The translations under genes were made by a program, and so were the position numbers. Under the pieces are notes generated by a model. It did no database searches, was not told the origin of the DNA, and worked only from the letters and a program-made list of their open reading frames with translations. This document shows positions 1 through 8,231 of a stretch of DNA of 64,000 bases, piece by piece. The stretch lies in contig CACXKA010000002.1 of assembly GCA_902768125.1 (NCBI GenBank), forward strand, positions 1-64,000, written 5' to 3'. Source of the stretch: an uncultured Bacteroidales bacterium. GTDB lineage: Bacteria > Bacteroidota > Bacteroidia > Bacteroidales > Bacteroidaceae. Positions within the stretch are counted from its first letter, which is position 1. The number at the start of each line of letters is the position of its first letter.

Positions 1-6
1 TTCGAC

Positions 7-222
7 TTATTTCTCTTGATTGAATTCTTCCTGTCTCACCAACTCCTGCACAGGCACTTCAAGCGCATTTGCGATTGCAATGAGAGCTTCAAGGCTGGGC
101 TGGGTGGTATTGGTGACCCACTTGGACACTGTAGCAGGATCCTTGCCGAGTTTGTCGGACAGCCACTTATTGTTCAGGTCGCGTTCTGCGAGAACCACTC
201 TTATACGATTTAACTTTGCCAT
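7..222 (-). CDS. Xre/Cro-family helix-turn-helix transcriptional regulator, 71 aa
   Basis: A single-domain DNA-binding protein. Residues of about 5-62 form a helix-turn-helix: the segment WLSDKLGKDPATVSKW is the usual Xre helix 2-turn-helix 3, followed by the conserved PSLEALIAIANALEV stretch that packs helices 4 and 5. There is no second domain, so any inducer would have to act through another protein. I start it at the ATG giving MAKLNRIRV. An upstream in-frame methionine would lie upstream of the TAACTTTG promoter element and is not credible. It is transcribed away from the ATPase/RloB/SEFIR genes across a 600-bp gap containing a GTTCGG repeat array, so it is a candidate regulator of that cluster; this is inference. 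Confidence 0.9.
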   Translation of the reverse strand: MAKLNRIRVVLAERDLNNKWLSDKLGKDPATVSKWVTNTTQPSLEALIAIANALEVPVQELVRQEEFNQEK

Positions 223-245
223 GATAGATTTCTGTTGTTTGACGG

Positions 246-253
246 CAAAGTTA
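246..253 (-). promoter_or_regulatory. Bacteroidetes -7 element for the Xre gene
   Basis: The minus strand reads TAACTTTG, a match to TAnnTTTG, 24 bases upstream of the ATG of the regulator gene. A TTTG lies further upstream, but its spacing (about 16 bp) is shorter than the usual 19-21, so the -33 element is uncertain. Confidence 0.6.
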
Positions 254-385
254 CAAAAATTAATCGAGACAAATGCTGATATGCTCAAAAAACTCTATAA
301 ATAAGCCAAAATTTGATTAATAGGCCAATCTTTTGATGAATTAATGACAAAATTCATGCCTGTATTATATATAATGTGTATTTGA

Positions 386-421
386 AATATCATTTGAAAT
401 GGTTGACGACCATTTGATATT
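386..421. repeat. Imperfect inverted repeat in the intergenic region upstream of the defence-like genes
   Basis: The left half AATATCATTTGAAATGGT and the right half ACCATTTGATATT pair with a five-base bulge around a TGACG loop. It could be an operator or the end of a transcript. Apart from this, the GTTCGG array and the two promoters, I see nothing else in the 600-bp gap between the Xre gene and the ATPase gene. Confidence 0.4.
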
Positions 422-459
422 CTTAGTGACAATCCCCATTCATTATGGAAGCAATGAAA

Positions 460-526
460 GTTCGGAGATAAGTTCGGAGATAAGTTCGGGAACAAACGCA
501 AAGAGTTCGGAAACAGGTTCGGGAAC
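460..526. repeat. GTTCGG tandem array (five cores)
   Basis: GTTCGG occurs five times at offsets 0, 12, 24, 45 and 57. Three of the five extend to the palindrome GTTCGGRAAC (starting at 484, 505 and 517), and the first two are GTTCGGAGAT. The regular spacing and dyad symmetry suggest a cluster of binding sites for a dimeric protein, possibly the divergent Xre regulator. That link is inference. Confidence 0.55.
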
Positions 527-770
527 ATCTATACAACAAGGAACAAGCGAAAAACATATAGAATTCGATTTAAGTACAAAAATTTCGAGAAGTTAGCAAA
601 ATTCGCATTTAAAAATGGGTTGAATATCGATTTGAACATTTTCTCTTAGCATCACAAAAGGTTGCTAAAGAAAGTGTATGATTCTTACCATTTTTGCCAC
701 ATCAAACTATTATTTCGGTTGATAAATGTTAAAAATGACAGCAACAAAGCAAATAATCTCCTCAAAACCA

Positions 771-800
771 TTGTTGATTCAACTTTAATCGCTAATTTTG
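771..800 (+). promoter_or_regulatory. Promoter of the ATPase-RloB genes
   Basis: TTG at 771 is followed 19 bases later by TAATTTTG at 793-800, a full TTG-N19-TAnnTTTG match. It lies 28 bases ahead of the ATG of the ATPase gene and gives a leader of roughly 20 nt. Confidence 0.65.
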
Positions 801-827
801 CAGCAATCCTACAAAATCAGGCGTGTA

Positions 828-2051
828 ATGATACTAAAAATTGAATTTGAGAATTTCTTTTCTATTAGAGATAGAATAAGAATCGACTTCAGAGCAGGAA
901 ACATCAATACGGCTCTTGCTCGGGAGTTAAGCCATAATGTGATGGAGTGGAACGGTGTGCCAGTACTTAAAACCATTGGACTCTTTGGTCCCAACGCTTC
1001 TGGCAAATCGAATATTCTGAAAGCCATTACTTTTTGCTGTAGAATGATTTTGGAGTCACACCTCTACAACGAAGGTGCGACATTCAATTTCGAGCCTTTC
1101 AAATTTGATGGTTGGCAAGATAAATCAAGTAAGTTCTTGATTGATTTTGTGTGCGATGACGTGGAATACGAATACGCTTTTGAATTAACTCGTGAACGTA
1201 TTATCAGCGAAAGTCTATATCATTACCCAGTTGGCAGACGTGCAAAGATATTTGTTCGTGATGCAGAAGGAAAATACAGCTTTGGTACTGGCGTTATGGC
1301 TAAGCCTTCGGATGTGGTTACAAACACCAGTGAGAAGAACCTTTTCCTAAGTCGTGCCAGCTCGATGAACAGGGAAATTGCCCAAAAGCTTTATCGTTAT
1401 TTCATGAATCAATTCTTGCTTGGACTTGTGAATGTGAATGACATGATGGTGTTGGATAGTTTCAATGCTTACAAGAAGGTGATACTCAAAGCACTTGAAA
1501 TATGCGATACAGATATTACTGACATCGAGGCAAGGAAAGAGCCGGCTCCTGTGGTTGTTCCTGGACAAACGGAACTATCATACAAGTTGGTGGATGTGCT
1601 TCGCTTCAAGACGTTCCATCGCAACCAAAAGGACATCATGTTCGACATGGACATGGAAGAATCTAATGGTACAAGAAAATTGTTCCAGATTCTTATACGT
1701 CTTTTGGATGTGGTAAAGAATAAGAAGAGCATTATGATGGACGAGTTTGACATGGGATTGCACACTCGTCTAGCTGATTTCATTCTCGACTTGATTCATG
1801 CCTCTGAGAGCAGTCAGTTATTGTTCACGTCCCACAACACGAACCTTATCGATGTCAAACGACTGAGACGTGACCAGATTGTTTTTGTCAACAAGTCGGA
1901 GCAAGGTGCAACGGAAGTATATTCATTATATGACTTCAAGGATTTTCGTGAAAATATGGATGCCGAAAAGGGATATATACAAGGACGCTTTGATGCTGTG
2001 CCTTATGTTGATTCATCGGTATCAAGTATCAAACAATTATTGGAAGATTGA
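828..2051 (+). CDS. AAA15/OLD-like ATP-binding protein, defence-type (partner of RloB)
   Basis: A 407-residue ABC/SMC-like ATPase without a fused nuclease domain. The start MILKIEFENFFSIRD is the usual N-terminal strand of AAA15/21 proteins. Walker A is GPNASGKS at residues 54-61. A Walker B region reads SIMMDEFD, and LLFTSHNT provides the switch histidine near the C terminus. I chose the ATG at 828 because it follows the promoter and matches family N termini. The stop overlaps the region just ahead of the RloB gene (2-nt gap), so the two are probably translated together. ATPase plus RloB pairs are known from abortive-infection systems such as AbiL, and distantly resemble PARIS and Gabija pairs. 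An anti-phage role is inference from family and context. Confidence 0.85.
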   Translation: MILKIEFENFFSIRDRIRIDFRAGNINTALARELSHNVMEWNGVPVLKTIGLFGPNASGKSNILKAITFCCRMILESHLYNEGATFNFEPFKFDGWQDKSSKFLIDFVCDDVEYEYAFELTRERIISESLYHYPVGRRAKIFVRDAEGKYSFGTGVMAKPSDVVTNTSEKNLFLSRASSMNREIAQKLYRYFMNQFLLGLVNVNDMMVLDSFNAYKKVILKALEICDTDITDIEARKEPAPVVVPGQTELSYKLVDVLRFKTFHRNQKDIMFDMDMEESNGTRKLFQILIRLLDVVKNKKSIMMDEFDMGLHTRLADFILDLIHASESSQLLFTSHNTNLIDVKRLRRDQIVFVNKSEQGATEVYSLYDFKDFRENMDAEKGYIQGRFDAVPYVDSSVSSIKQLLED

Positions 2052-2053
2052 TT

Positions 2054-2614
2054 ATGGCAAGCAAAAGAGAACCATCTCCATCCCTGCGGATGCGAAAGAT
2101 CGCTCTCGTCATTTGCGAGGGCGAGACAGAGGTTTGCTATATCAATCTTTTGAAATCGTGGTATAAGTCACCCATCAGAATCATTTCGCACATGGAAGGC
2201 ACAAAGATTACTCCGTCGTTGGTTGAGAAGCGTACAAAGGAACTCAAAATCTCACAATGGGATAAGGTGCACACATTCCTCATGTACGACATGGACGTGC
2301 AAGCCATCAATGAGAAATTGCAGAAATGTAACGCTGAAATGCTGCTTAGCAATCCTTGTTTTGAAATATGGTTTTTGCTTCATGCCAAAGACCAAAAGGC
2401 TGCCATTGAAACAGACGCCCTCATCAAGGAATTGAAGAAGAGCGCTCCCGTGTGGAAGAATTATTCCAAGTCTGCCTTTACGGATACGCAAAAGGCATTC
2501 TTGAAGAACAACAAGGATGTTGCTGTTGCAAGAGCGAAAGACTTGTGTGAATTCCAGAATCCATCCACAGGTATTTATAAATTGATTGAGATGCTGAAAG
2601 AGGATGCGCATTAG
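2054..2614 (+). CDS. RloB family protein (Toprim-like), second gene of the ATPase-RloB pair
   Basis: A 186-residue protein with the three RloB/Toprim-like signatures in order: the acidic motif CEGETEVCYIN near residue 27, YDMDVQ near residue 75, and SNPCFEIWFLLH near residue 95. In related defence pairs such as PARIS the Toprim-fold partner is an effector released by the ATPase, acting on nucleic acid; here that role is inferred. The ATG at 2054 lies 2 nt after the ATPase stop codon. A TTG six bases earlier would overlap the stop and is less likely. A hairpin follows the stop codon, so the pair may be its own transcription unit. Confidence 0.85.
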   Translation: MASKREPSPSLRMRKIALVICEGETEVCYINLLKSWYKSPIRIISHMEGTKITPSLVEKRTKELKISQWDKVHTFLMYDMDVQAINEKLQKCNAEMLLSNPCFEIWFLLHAKDQKAAIETDALIKELKKSAPVWKNYSKSAFTDTQKAFLKNNKDVAVARAKDLCEFQNPSTGIYKLIEMLKEDAH

Positions 2615-2655
2615 TATTCTTCCATCAAGATTTTTTTTGCAAAAAATCAAGAATA
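2615..2655 (+). terminator. Hairpin after the RloB gene
   Basis: GATTTTTT and AAAAAATC pair around a TTGC loop, flanked by a second matching pair TATTCTT/AAGAATA with a bulge. It directly follows the RloB stop. It is AT-rich with no clear T-run, so it could be a terminator or an mRNA 3'-end stabiliser. Confidence 0.4.
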
Positions 2656-2732
2656 GCAGACAATCATATCCTTTCAATAAGTTAGTATTCGGCAGATTGA
2701 TATAATTATTCATCGTTATTATTGTTTTTAAG

Positions 2733-4493
2733 ATGATCAATACAAGTTCGAAACGATATGCTCCTTTGGAGTTAAAACAAATATCACAAGTATTTGCATC
2801 TAAATATACTGGAGAAAATAAGGAACCAAATTATCTTACGGGAGAAGATTTGGTAGACCTCTTCAATTGTTTAGGGTTCAAAGACGATTATATTTATGAA
2901 AATGGTGGCATTATTGCAGATGACTTTGAAAACCGTCCCTCCAGAGCGCAATATACACTTGCCCGTTTAAGGAAGCTAAATGATGAAGGACGTTTAAGTG
3001 AAGCAATGCTGACTTTTATCAACTCGGTAAAAGATAAAGAGAAAGCCACGCGTGATTTATCTCCATATATAGGAGAGATGCCAACAAAAGCGTCAAACAA
3101 CAAGGAGTATCCAAAAAATGATGGACTCTCTATGTCAGAGATTTCAAACGAACTCAAATTCTCAAAAGAGTCAATATTCGACAATGTACCAGATAATCAT
3201 CCTATAGTATTTATTAGCTACTCATGGGATGATGAAAGTCATAGAGCATGGGTAAAAAAGTTTGCAAATGAGTTAGTGGAAAATGGCATCTATGTTTTTT
3301 ACGATGGGTATGCTCCTGATGGAACAAATATAGTTCAGTTCATGATTGATGGAATCAAACGCGCTGATAAAGTTCTAATTGTTGGCACTCCAATTTACAA
3401 AGAAAAGCTTGAACGAAATAATGGTGGTGCTAAGTTTGAAGACCAGATAATAAACGCTGCTATATATCACGATGCTGGTACTACAAAGTTTATTCCGTTA
3501 TTACGAAGAGGTGCAGGGTTTGATGATTCATTCAGCGAACTTATTGAGAACAGAAAAGGTTATGATTTCCGTCTTGACGAAAACTTCAAAGTGGAATTTA
3601 CCAGATTAGTCAAAACACTTTGGGGGGAACCGGAATCAAAAATGCCTCAACTGGGCGCAAAACCTTCTTTTTTTGAGGAGTCATGTGTGGAGCCTGATGC
3701 AATTAGTCCAACTCAAGAGTCATGGATAAAACTTCGTGAGTTCCGTTGCTTTTCAAATGAAGAAGCAGCAAATATTAGCAAACAAGTTGTTTCAGATATA
3801 GGTGATGGGAAACTGAAAAAACCAGAACAATTAGGAAATACAATAGCCATTTTGGCATTTATGATGGCTAATGATATAATTGAGAGAAATACTGAAACTA
3901 TCGAACTGTTACTTGATGCTGTAAAGGAACTTGAAAATCATATCATCTCTAAGAATGATTTATATGATTATCATATTTCTTTGATGCAAGGAATCAATTA
4001 CTTCTCGTCAGACAACGAGGTAATAGCGCAATTCTGTGAGGACTATAATAGTTATTATAAAGAAAAGTATTCTCAGGCAAAAGACAAAATGACACTTGCC
4101 CTAGAAGGACTTACGGATGAGATAGCAGAGGATTTGAATCGTTTGGATACTGAAGCATGGCCTGACCACTCCATTAGTTATGACATGGGGCCAGTTTTCC
4201 AGTATTGTGATGCAAACGCAGTGGTTCAAGCATTGGTTAACTTGTCAAATGCGGGTCGAACTTCAGTATCTAGTTTTATAATATCCCATTACAAATTAGC
4301 ATATTATATTCAGGGAGAAAAAGATTACTGCTTTAAAGAAGATGTGCCAGTATTGGAAGAAGTAATCAAGGGATTGGAGTCACGTTTGACAGGATTAAAA
4401 GGGAATGATAAGTTTTCAACATCTTCCTTGATTGACAGAATGAAACAGGCAGTTCTTCGCTGTAAAGGAAATAGAAATAGCTTTATAAAATGA
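2733..4493 (+). CDS. SEFIR/TIR-domain protein, likely defence effector
   Basis: A 586-residue protein. Residues of about 157-290 form a SEFIR/TIR_2 fold: VFISYSWDDESHRAWV, then VFYDGYAPDGTNIVQFM, then ADKVLIVGTPIYKEKL and the FEDQII segment with the conserved glutamate. Residues 1-105 (LTGEDLVDLFNCLGFKDDY, then RPSRAQYTLARLRKLN) look like the small helical N-terminal domains seen on AbiJ-type proteins; I am less sure of this. The C-terminal 250 residues are helical and unrecognised. Bacterial TIR/SEFIR proteins often cleave or bind NAD-derived signals after phage infection. The gene is AT-rich, follows the ATPase-RloB pair by 118 bp in the same direction, and may form part of the same island or a separate one-gene system. 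Confidence 0.8.
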   Translation: MINTSSKRYAPLELKQISQVFASKYTGENKEPNYLTGEDLVDLFNCLGFKDDYIYENGGIIADDFENRPSRAQYTLARLRKLNDEGRLSEAMLTFINSVKDKEKATRDLSPYIGEMPTKASNNKEYPKNDGLSMSEISNELKFSKESIFDNVPDNHPIVFISYSWDDESHRAWVKKFANELVENGIYVFYDGYAPDGTNIVQFMIDGIKRADKVLIVGTPIYKEKLERNNGGAKFEDQIINAAIYHDAGTTKFIPLLRRGAGFDDSFSELIENRKGYDFRLDENFKVEFTRLVKTLWGEPESKMPQLGAKPSFFEESCVEPDAISPTQESWIKLREFRCFSNEEAANISKQVVSDIGDGKLKKPEQLGNTIAILAFMMANDIIERNTETIELLLDAVKELENHIISKNDLYDYHISLMQGINYFSSDNEVIAQFCEDYNSYYKEKYSQAKDKMTLALEGLTDEIAEDLNRLDTEAWPDHSISYDMGPVFQYCDANAVVQALVNLSNAGRTSVSSFIISHYKLAYYIQGEKDYCFKEDVPVLEEVIKGLESRLTGLKGNDKFSTSSLIDRMKQAVLRCKGNRNSFIK

Positions 4494-4611
4494 TAATCCA
4501 CTATAGCATAGAAGCATGTGCTAAGCCTATCACAAGTGCCACACCTGTCTTGCATAGTCAATCCAAATCAAAAAAATGTGGCAAGTTTATGATTTTTTCT
4601 GTGTTTTCTTT

Positions 4612-4641
4612 TGGTTGTTTAGGGAGAAATTTATACCTTTG
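4612..4641 (+). promoter_or_regulatory. Orphan promoter with no downstream ORF
   Basis: TTG at 4611-4613 is followed 20 bases later by TACCTTTG at 4634-4641, a full Bacteroidetes promoter match. No convincing reading frame follows before the hairpin terminator at 4783. Confidence 0.55.
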
Positions 4642-4647
4642 TGGTGA

Positions 4648-4816
4648 TTTTGTAACATGTTGATTATCAATGGTTATTTCCGTTTTTGCGACATGTGCGC
4701 AACATCCGGTGCTAACGCATTGATAGTCAGTTAAAGTCGTTTTCGAGGAGGTCAAGTAACGATTAGTAATCATATAGTATGGAAAAGCGTATCAATCTCG
4801 GTTGGTACGCTTTTTT
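4648..4816 (+). ncRNA. Candidate small RNA, about 165 nt
   Basis: Bounded by a consensus promoter just upstream and a strong intrinsic terminator at its end, with no plausible ORF between. It contains short self-complementary segments such as TTGATTATCAA and AACATGTT. It does not carry the conserved GCCACTG/B12-box features I would expect of a cobalamin riboswitch, although the cobalamin operon begins 60 bp later. The terminator makes an independent transcript more likely than a leader. Confidence 0.4.
4783..4816 (+). terminator. Rho-independent terminator upstream of cbiP
   Basis: AAAAGCGTATC pairs with GGTACGCTTTT (one G-T wobble) around a 10-nt loop and runs into TTTTTT. It separates the upstream region from the cobalamin operon. 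Confidence 0.75.
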
Positions 4817-4863
4817 CATCTTCGATTTTTCCCGTTTCGTTTCTTATTCCCTAAAAAAGTTTG

Positions 4864-4871
4864 TATCTTTG
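4864..4871 (+). promoter_or_regulatory. -7 element of the cobalamin operon
   Basis: TATCTTTG ends only four bases before the ATG of cbiP. With the usual start site a few bases downstream, the operon mRNA would be leaderless or nearly so, unless a later start codon is used. Confidence 0.65.
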
Positions 4872-4875
4872 CGGC

Positions 4876-6327
4876 ATGAAAGCGGAACAAAACGAACGAA
4901 GTGTGCTCCATCCCGTCATGTTGGCAGGAACGGGTAGCGATGTGGGCAAGAGTGTCATTGCGGCAGCCTTGTGCCGTATCTTCAAGCAGGACGGCTACCA
5001 CCCAGCTCCCTTCAAGGCGCAGAATATGGCCCTGAACAGCTATGCCACCCCAGAGGGTTTGGAGATAGGGCGTGCTCAAGCAGTACAGGCAGAAGCAGCG
5101 GGCATCCCTTGTCACACAGACATGAATCCGCTGTTGCTGAAACCTCAGAGTGACCACACTTCCCAAGTGGTGCTGAACGGAAAGCCTATCGGCAATAAGG
5201 ATGCGTATGATTATTGGCGAAGAGGTGAATCTGAGATTGATTTCCGTAAGGAGGTGTGTGCCGCTTTCGACCGTTTGGCTGCCCGATATAATCCGATTGT
5301 GATGGAGGGTGCTGGTAGTATCTCAGAAATCAATCTTCGTCATACGGATTTGGTGAACTTGCCGATGGCTCGTCATGCTGGAGCCGATGTAATTTTGGTG
5401 GGTGATATCGATAGGGGAGGCGTGTTTGCTTCCGTCTATGGCAGCATCATGTTGCAGACACCAGAAGACAGGAAACTCATCAAGGGCGTCATCATCAATA
5501 AGTTTCGTGGCGATATGCGGCTCTTTGAGGAGGGAAAGCGGATGTTGGAGGAGATTTGTGGGGTGCCCGTCTTGGGTGTAGTGCCTTATTACAAAGACAT
5601 CTATATTGAGGAAGAGGATTCCGTAAGTCTTGAGAAGAAACAACGGGAGTTGGCTGAAGGGAAGGTGAACATTGCGGTGGTGTTATTACGCCATATTAGT
5701 AACTTTACAGACTTCGATACGTTGGAGCGTGACCCTCGCGTCAATCTCTTCTATACCAACAATACCAGCGATATTAATCGTGCCGACATCATTATCTTGC
5801 CAGGTACGAAGTCCACCTTGGATGACCTTCTGGAACTACGACGAAATGGTTGTGCGCAGGCAATCATCCGTGCTCATCGTGAGGGGAAGATGGTGGTGGG
5901 AATCTGTGGCGGCTATCAGATGTTGGGACAGACAGTCAGCGACCCAGATGGCATCGAGGGCAGTATTGCCCATCTTCCAGGTCTTGGTTTGTTACCGATT
6001 CATACGACCATCACAGCAGAGAAGACCACCCGACAAATCACCTTCCAATTCGATGGAAAGGAGTGCAGCGGCTACGAGATACATCAAGGTGTCAGCGATA
6101 CGGAAGAAATGGTGATGCTAACCGACCATTGCATCGGCACCTATATCCACGGATTCCTTGACAATGCTCCTGTGATTGATTTCCTTCTCAAGGATCAAGC
6201 CAAAGACGAGGTTTCTGTGCAAAACTATGCTGATTTTAAGGAACAGCAGTATGATTTGTTGGCTGACCACGTGCGACGTTACGTGGATATCCCCCAACTC
6301 TACAAAATACTTCAAGGCGATGATTGA
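4876..6327 (+). CDS. cbiP: Cobyric acid synthase (glutamine-hydrolysing)
   Basis: A 483-residue cytoplasmic amidotransferase that amidates the b, d, e and g side chains of adenosylcobyrinic acid diamide. The N-terminal synthetase domain begins with the P-loop-like GTGSDVGKS (residues 17-25) and FKAQNMALNSY. The middle has the LPGTKST motif. The C-terminal glutaminase domain carries the nucleophile in GICGGYQMLG (Cys near residue 343) and the histidine motifs SGYEIHQG and TYIHGFLDN. The length is normal for CbiP/CobQ. The start is taken as the first ATG after the promoter; a downstream methionine (VMLAGTG) is possible. It heads the operon, and its stop overlaps the start of cobD. Confidence 0.95.
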   Translation: MKAEQNERSVLHPVMLAGTGSDVGKSVIAAALCRIFKQDGYHPAPFKAQNMALNSYATPEGLEIGRAQAVQAEAAGIPCHTDMNPLLLKPQSDHTSQVVLNGKPIGNKDAYDYWRRGESEIDFRKEVCAAFDRLAARYNPIVMEGAGSISEINLRHTDLVNLPMARHAGADVILVGDIDRGGVFASVYGSIMLQTPEDRKLIKGVIINKFRGDMRLFEEGKRMLEEICGVPVLGVVPYYKDIYIEEEDSVSLEKKQRELAEGKVNIAVVLLRHISNFTDFDTLERDPRVNLFYTNNTSDINRADIIILPGTKSTLDDLLELRRNGCAQAIIRAHREGKMVVGICGGYQMLGQTVSDPDGIEGSIAHLPGLGLLPIHTTITAEKTTRQITFQFDGKECSGYEIHQGVSDTEEMVMLTDHCIGTYIHGFLDNAPVIDFLLKDQAKDEVSVQNYADFKEQQYDLLADHVRRYVDIPQLYKILQGDD

Positions 6328-7321
6328 CGGACACGGTGACGATGCATATAAATACGAGGGTATTAAGAGTGATTTCTCTTCCAATATCTGTCCGCATGTC
6401 TCCCATCAGGAATTGATGGACTTCTTGGCGTCATCCTCTGATATTATTGACCACTATCCAGAGCCAGAACCTTCGTCATTGGAGAAGATGATAGCCGAAC
6501 GACATGACTTGAAACCCAATCAAGTGATTGTGACAAGTGGTGCGACGGAAGCCATCTACCTTATCGCACAGACATTCCGACAGAAGGTGGTGATCCCTCA
6601 ACCCACCTTTAGCGAATATGGTGATGCTTGCCAATTATTTCCTCGCAGGGCTGATGTTGTTTCAATCGAATCTGGCAACAATAAATCGGGAGAAATGCTT
6701 TGGCTTTGCAATCCCAACAATCCTACAGGAGAGGTGTATGACCAATTGTATATCGACCGTATGATGGCGGAATACGAGATGGTGGTGATTGATCAGTCGT
6801 ACGAAAACTACACCCATGCTCATGTGATGAATCCTCGTTGGGGAGCACGTACCCCTTATTCGATACAAATCCATTCGATGACCAAGAATTATGGTGTGCC
6901 GGGATTGCGATTGGGATATATCACGGCTCATGAAAGCCTTACGAACAAAATTCGGAAGTGTATTCGTCCGTGGAGTGTTTCTTCGCTTGCCATAGAGGCA
7001 GGCAAATATCTACTACAACATGATGAGTTGCTGTGCAAGCCAGACCTTGTTGAAGCGCAACGCCTTGCAAACATGCTGAGGGATATCTGGGGAATCTTCG
7101 TGAAGCCCAGTCAGACGAATTTCATGCTCTGCCAAATCGTGAACCATTCAGCTGCCGAATTGAAAGACTATCTCATTACGGAGCACGGAATGCTTATCCG
7201 TGATGCTTCCAATTTCGAAGGACTCACGCCTCACCACTTCCGTATTGCCGCACAATTACCCGCAGAAAACGATGCGTTGGTGGAAGCAATTAAAACTTTT
7301 ATGAAGAAGCAACATGAGTGA
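6320..7321 (+). CDS. cobD: L-threonine-O-3-phosphate decarboxylase-like PLP enzyme
   Basis: A 333-residue fold-type I PLP enzyme of the histidinol-phosphate aminotransferase group. GHGDDAYKYEG opens the protein. VIVTSGATEAIYLIA binds the cofactor phosphate, LCNPNNPTGEVY is the usual aspartate-proximal loop, and SMTKNYGVPGLRLGY contains the Schiff-base lysine (about residue 189). In cobalamin operons this enzyme makes aminopropanol phosphate for the nucleotide loop linker. I start it at the ATG overlapping the cbiP stop by 8 nt. Its stop overlaps the cbiB start by 8 nt, so translational coupling on both sides is likely. Sequence alone cannot fully exclude histidinol-phosphate aminotransferase; context favours CobD. 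Confidence 0.9.
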   Translation: MIDGHGDDAYKYEGIKSDFSSNICPHVSHQELMDFLASSSDIIDHYPEPEPSSLEKMIAERHDLKPNQVIVTSGATEAIYLIAQTFRQKVVIPQPTFSEYGDACQLFPRRADVVSIESGNNKSGEMLWLCNPNNPTGEVYDQLYIDRMMAEYEMVVIDQSYENYTHAHVMNPRWGARTPYSIQIHSMTKNYGVPGLRLGYITAHESLTNKIRKCIRPWSVSSLAIEAGKYLLQHDELLCKPDLVEAQRLANMLRDIWGIFVKPSQTNFMLCQIVNHSAAELKDYLITEHGMLIRDASNFEGLTPHHFRIAAQLPAENDALVEAIKTFMKKQHE

Positions 7322-8231
7322 TGCGCTGATATACATATTACCTCTACTCATCGGTTGGTTGCTTGACCTTCTGTTGGGCGATCCCTCATGGTTGCCACAT
7401 CCCGTTGTGGGATTCGGCAAGATGATTTCCTTTGGTGAGAAACGGCTCAATAAGGGTAGTCGTCGGATGCTGAAAGGTGCCTTGATGGCAATCTTTCTCA
7501 TCGGTTTTGTCTTTGCGATCACTTGGTTCATTTGTTATCCTCTTACTTCTTACTTCAAACTTTTTACCTCCATACTGATCTTCTTTTGTCTCGCAGGGAC
7601 AACGTTGATTCGAGAGGTGAGGGAAGTGTTTCGTGCTGTAGATCGTTCGTTGGAGGAAGGAAGAAAACAAGTGGCACGCATTGTGGGACGAGACACCTCA
7701 GAACTTTCTGCACAGGAGATTCGTACGGCAGCCCTCGAGACTCTCGCTGAGAATCTGAGCGATGGAGTGATAGCACCTTTGTTCTGGTTGGCAGTAGGAG
7801 GTGTTCCTGCCATGATGGCATACAAAATGGTGAACACACTTGACTCGATGATTGGCTATCGCACAGAACGCTACAAGGACTTTGGATGCTGGGCGGCTCG
7901 AATAGATGATATTGCAAATTTTATTCCTGCCCGTCTGACTGCTCTGTTGATGGTGCTGGCAGCAGGAAAACCACAACTTGTTGGCTTTGTGTGGAGAAAT
8001 GGTCGCAAGCATGCCTCTCCCAACAGTGGCTATCCTGAGGCTGCTTTGGCTGGTGTCCTTGACTGCCGTTTTGGTGGTCCTCATTACTATTTCGGAGAAT
8101 TGTTTGATAAACCCTATATTGGTGAGAATGCTTGCGAATTGACCACAGCCGACATGCAGAAGGCAGTGCGCATCAACCGTATTGCAGAGATTCTAGCCAT
8201 TGTCATTATAATTGTCATTTACTGCCTATGA
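7314..8231 (+). CDS. cbiB: Adenosylcobinamide-phosphate synthase
   Basis: A 305-residue inner-membrane protein that joins aminopropanol (phosphate) to adenosylcobyric acid. It shows the family N terminus LLIGWLLDLLLGDPSWLPHPVVGFG, several hydrophobic spans (residues 5-25, 55-95, 150-175, 210-230, C-terminal), and the diagnostic stretch LAENLSDGVIAPLFW followed by KMVNTLDSMIGYRTERYKDFG. The C-terminal region ASPNSGYPEAALAG is also typical. The start overlaps cobD, and the stop is 4 nt past the cobU start. Confidence 0.95.
   Translation: MSDALIYILPLLIGWLLDLLLGDPSWLPHPVVGFGKMISFGEKRLNKGSRRMLKGALMAIFLIGFVFAITWFICYPLTSYFKLFTSILIFFCLAGTTLIREVREVFRAVDRSLEEGRKQVARIVGRDTSELSAQEIRTAALETLAENLSDGVIAPLFWLAVGGVPAMMAYKMVNTLDSMIGYRTERYKDFGCWAARIDDIANFIPARLTALLMVLAAGKPQLVGFVWRNGRKHASPNSGYPEAALAGVLDCRFGGPHYYFGELFDKPYIGENACELTTADMQKAVRINRIAEILAIVIIIVIYCL

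Noticed and set aside
7-288. 93-residue version of the Xre regulator
   Set aside because: The extra 22 residues are encoded across the TAACTTTG promoter element.
399-596. 65-codon plus-strand frame rich in SSEISSEISS
   Set aside because: It is generated by the GTTCGGAGATA repeats and has no promoter or downstream context of its own.
4494-4875. Cobalamin riboswitch ahead of cbiP
   Set aside because: I could not find the B12-box or the conserved GCCACTG-type core, and a strong terminator plus a promoter separate this region from the operon.
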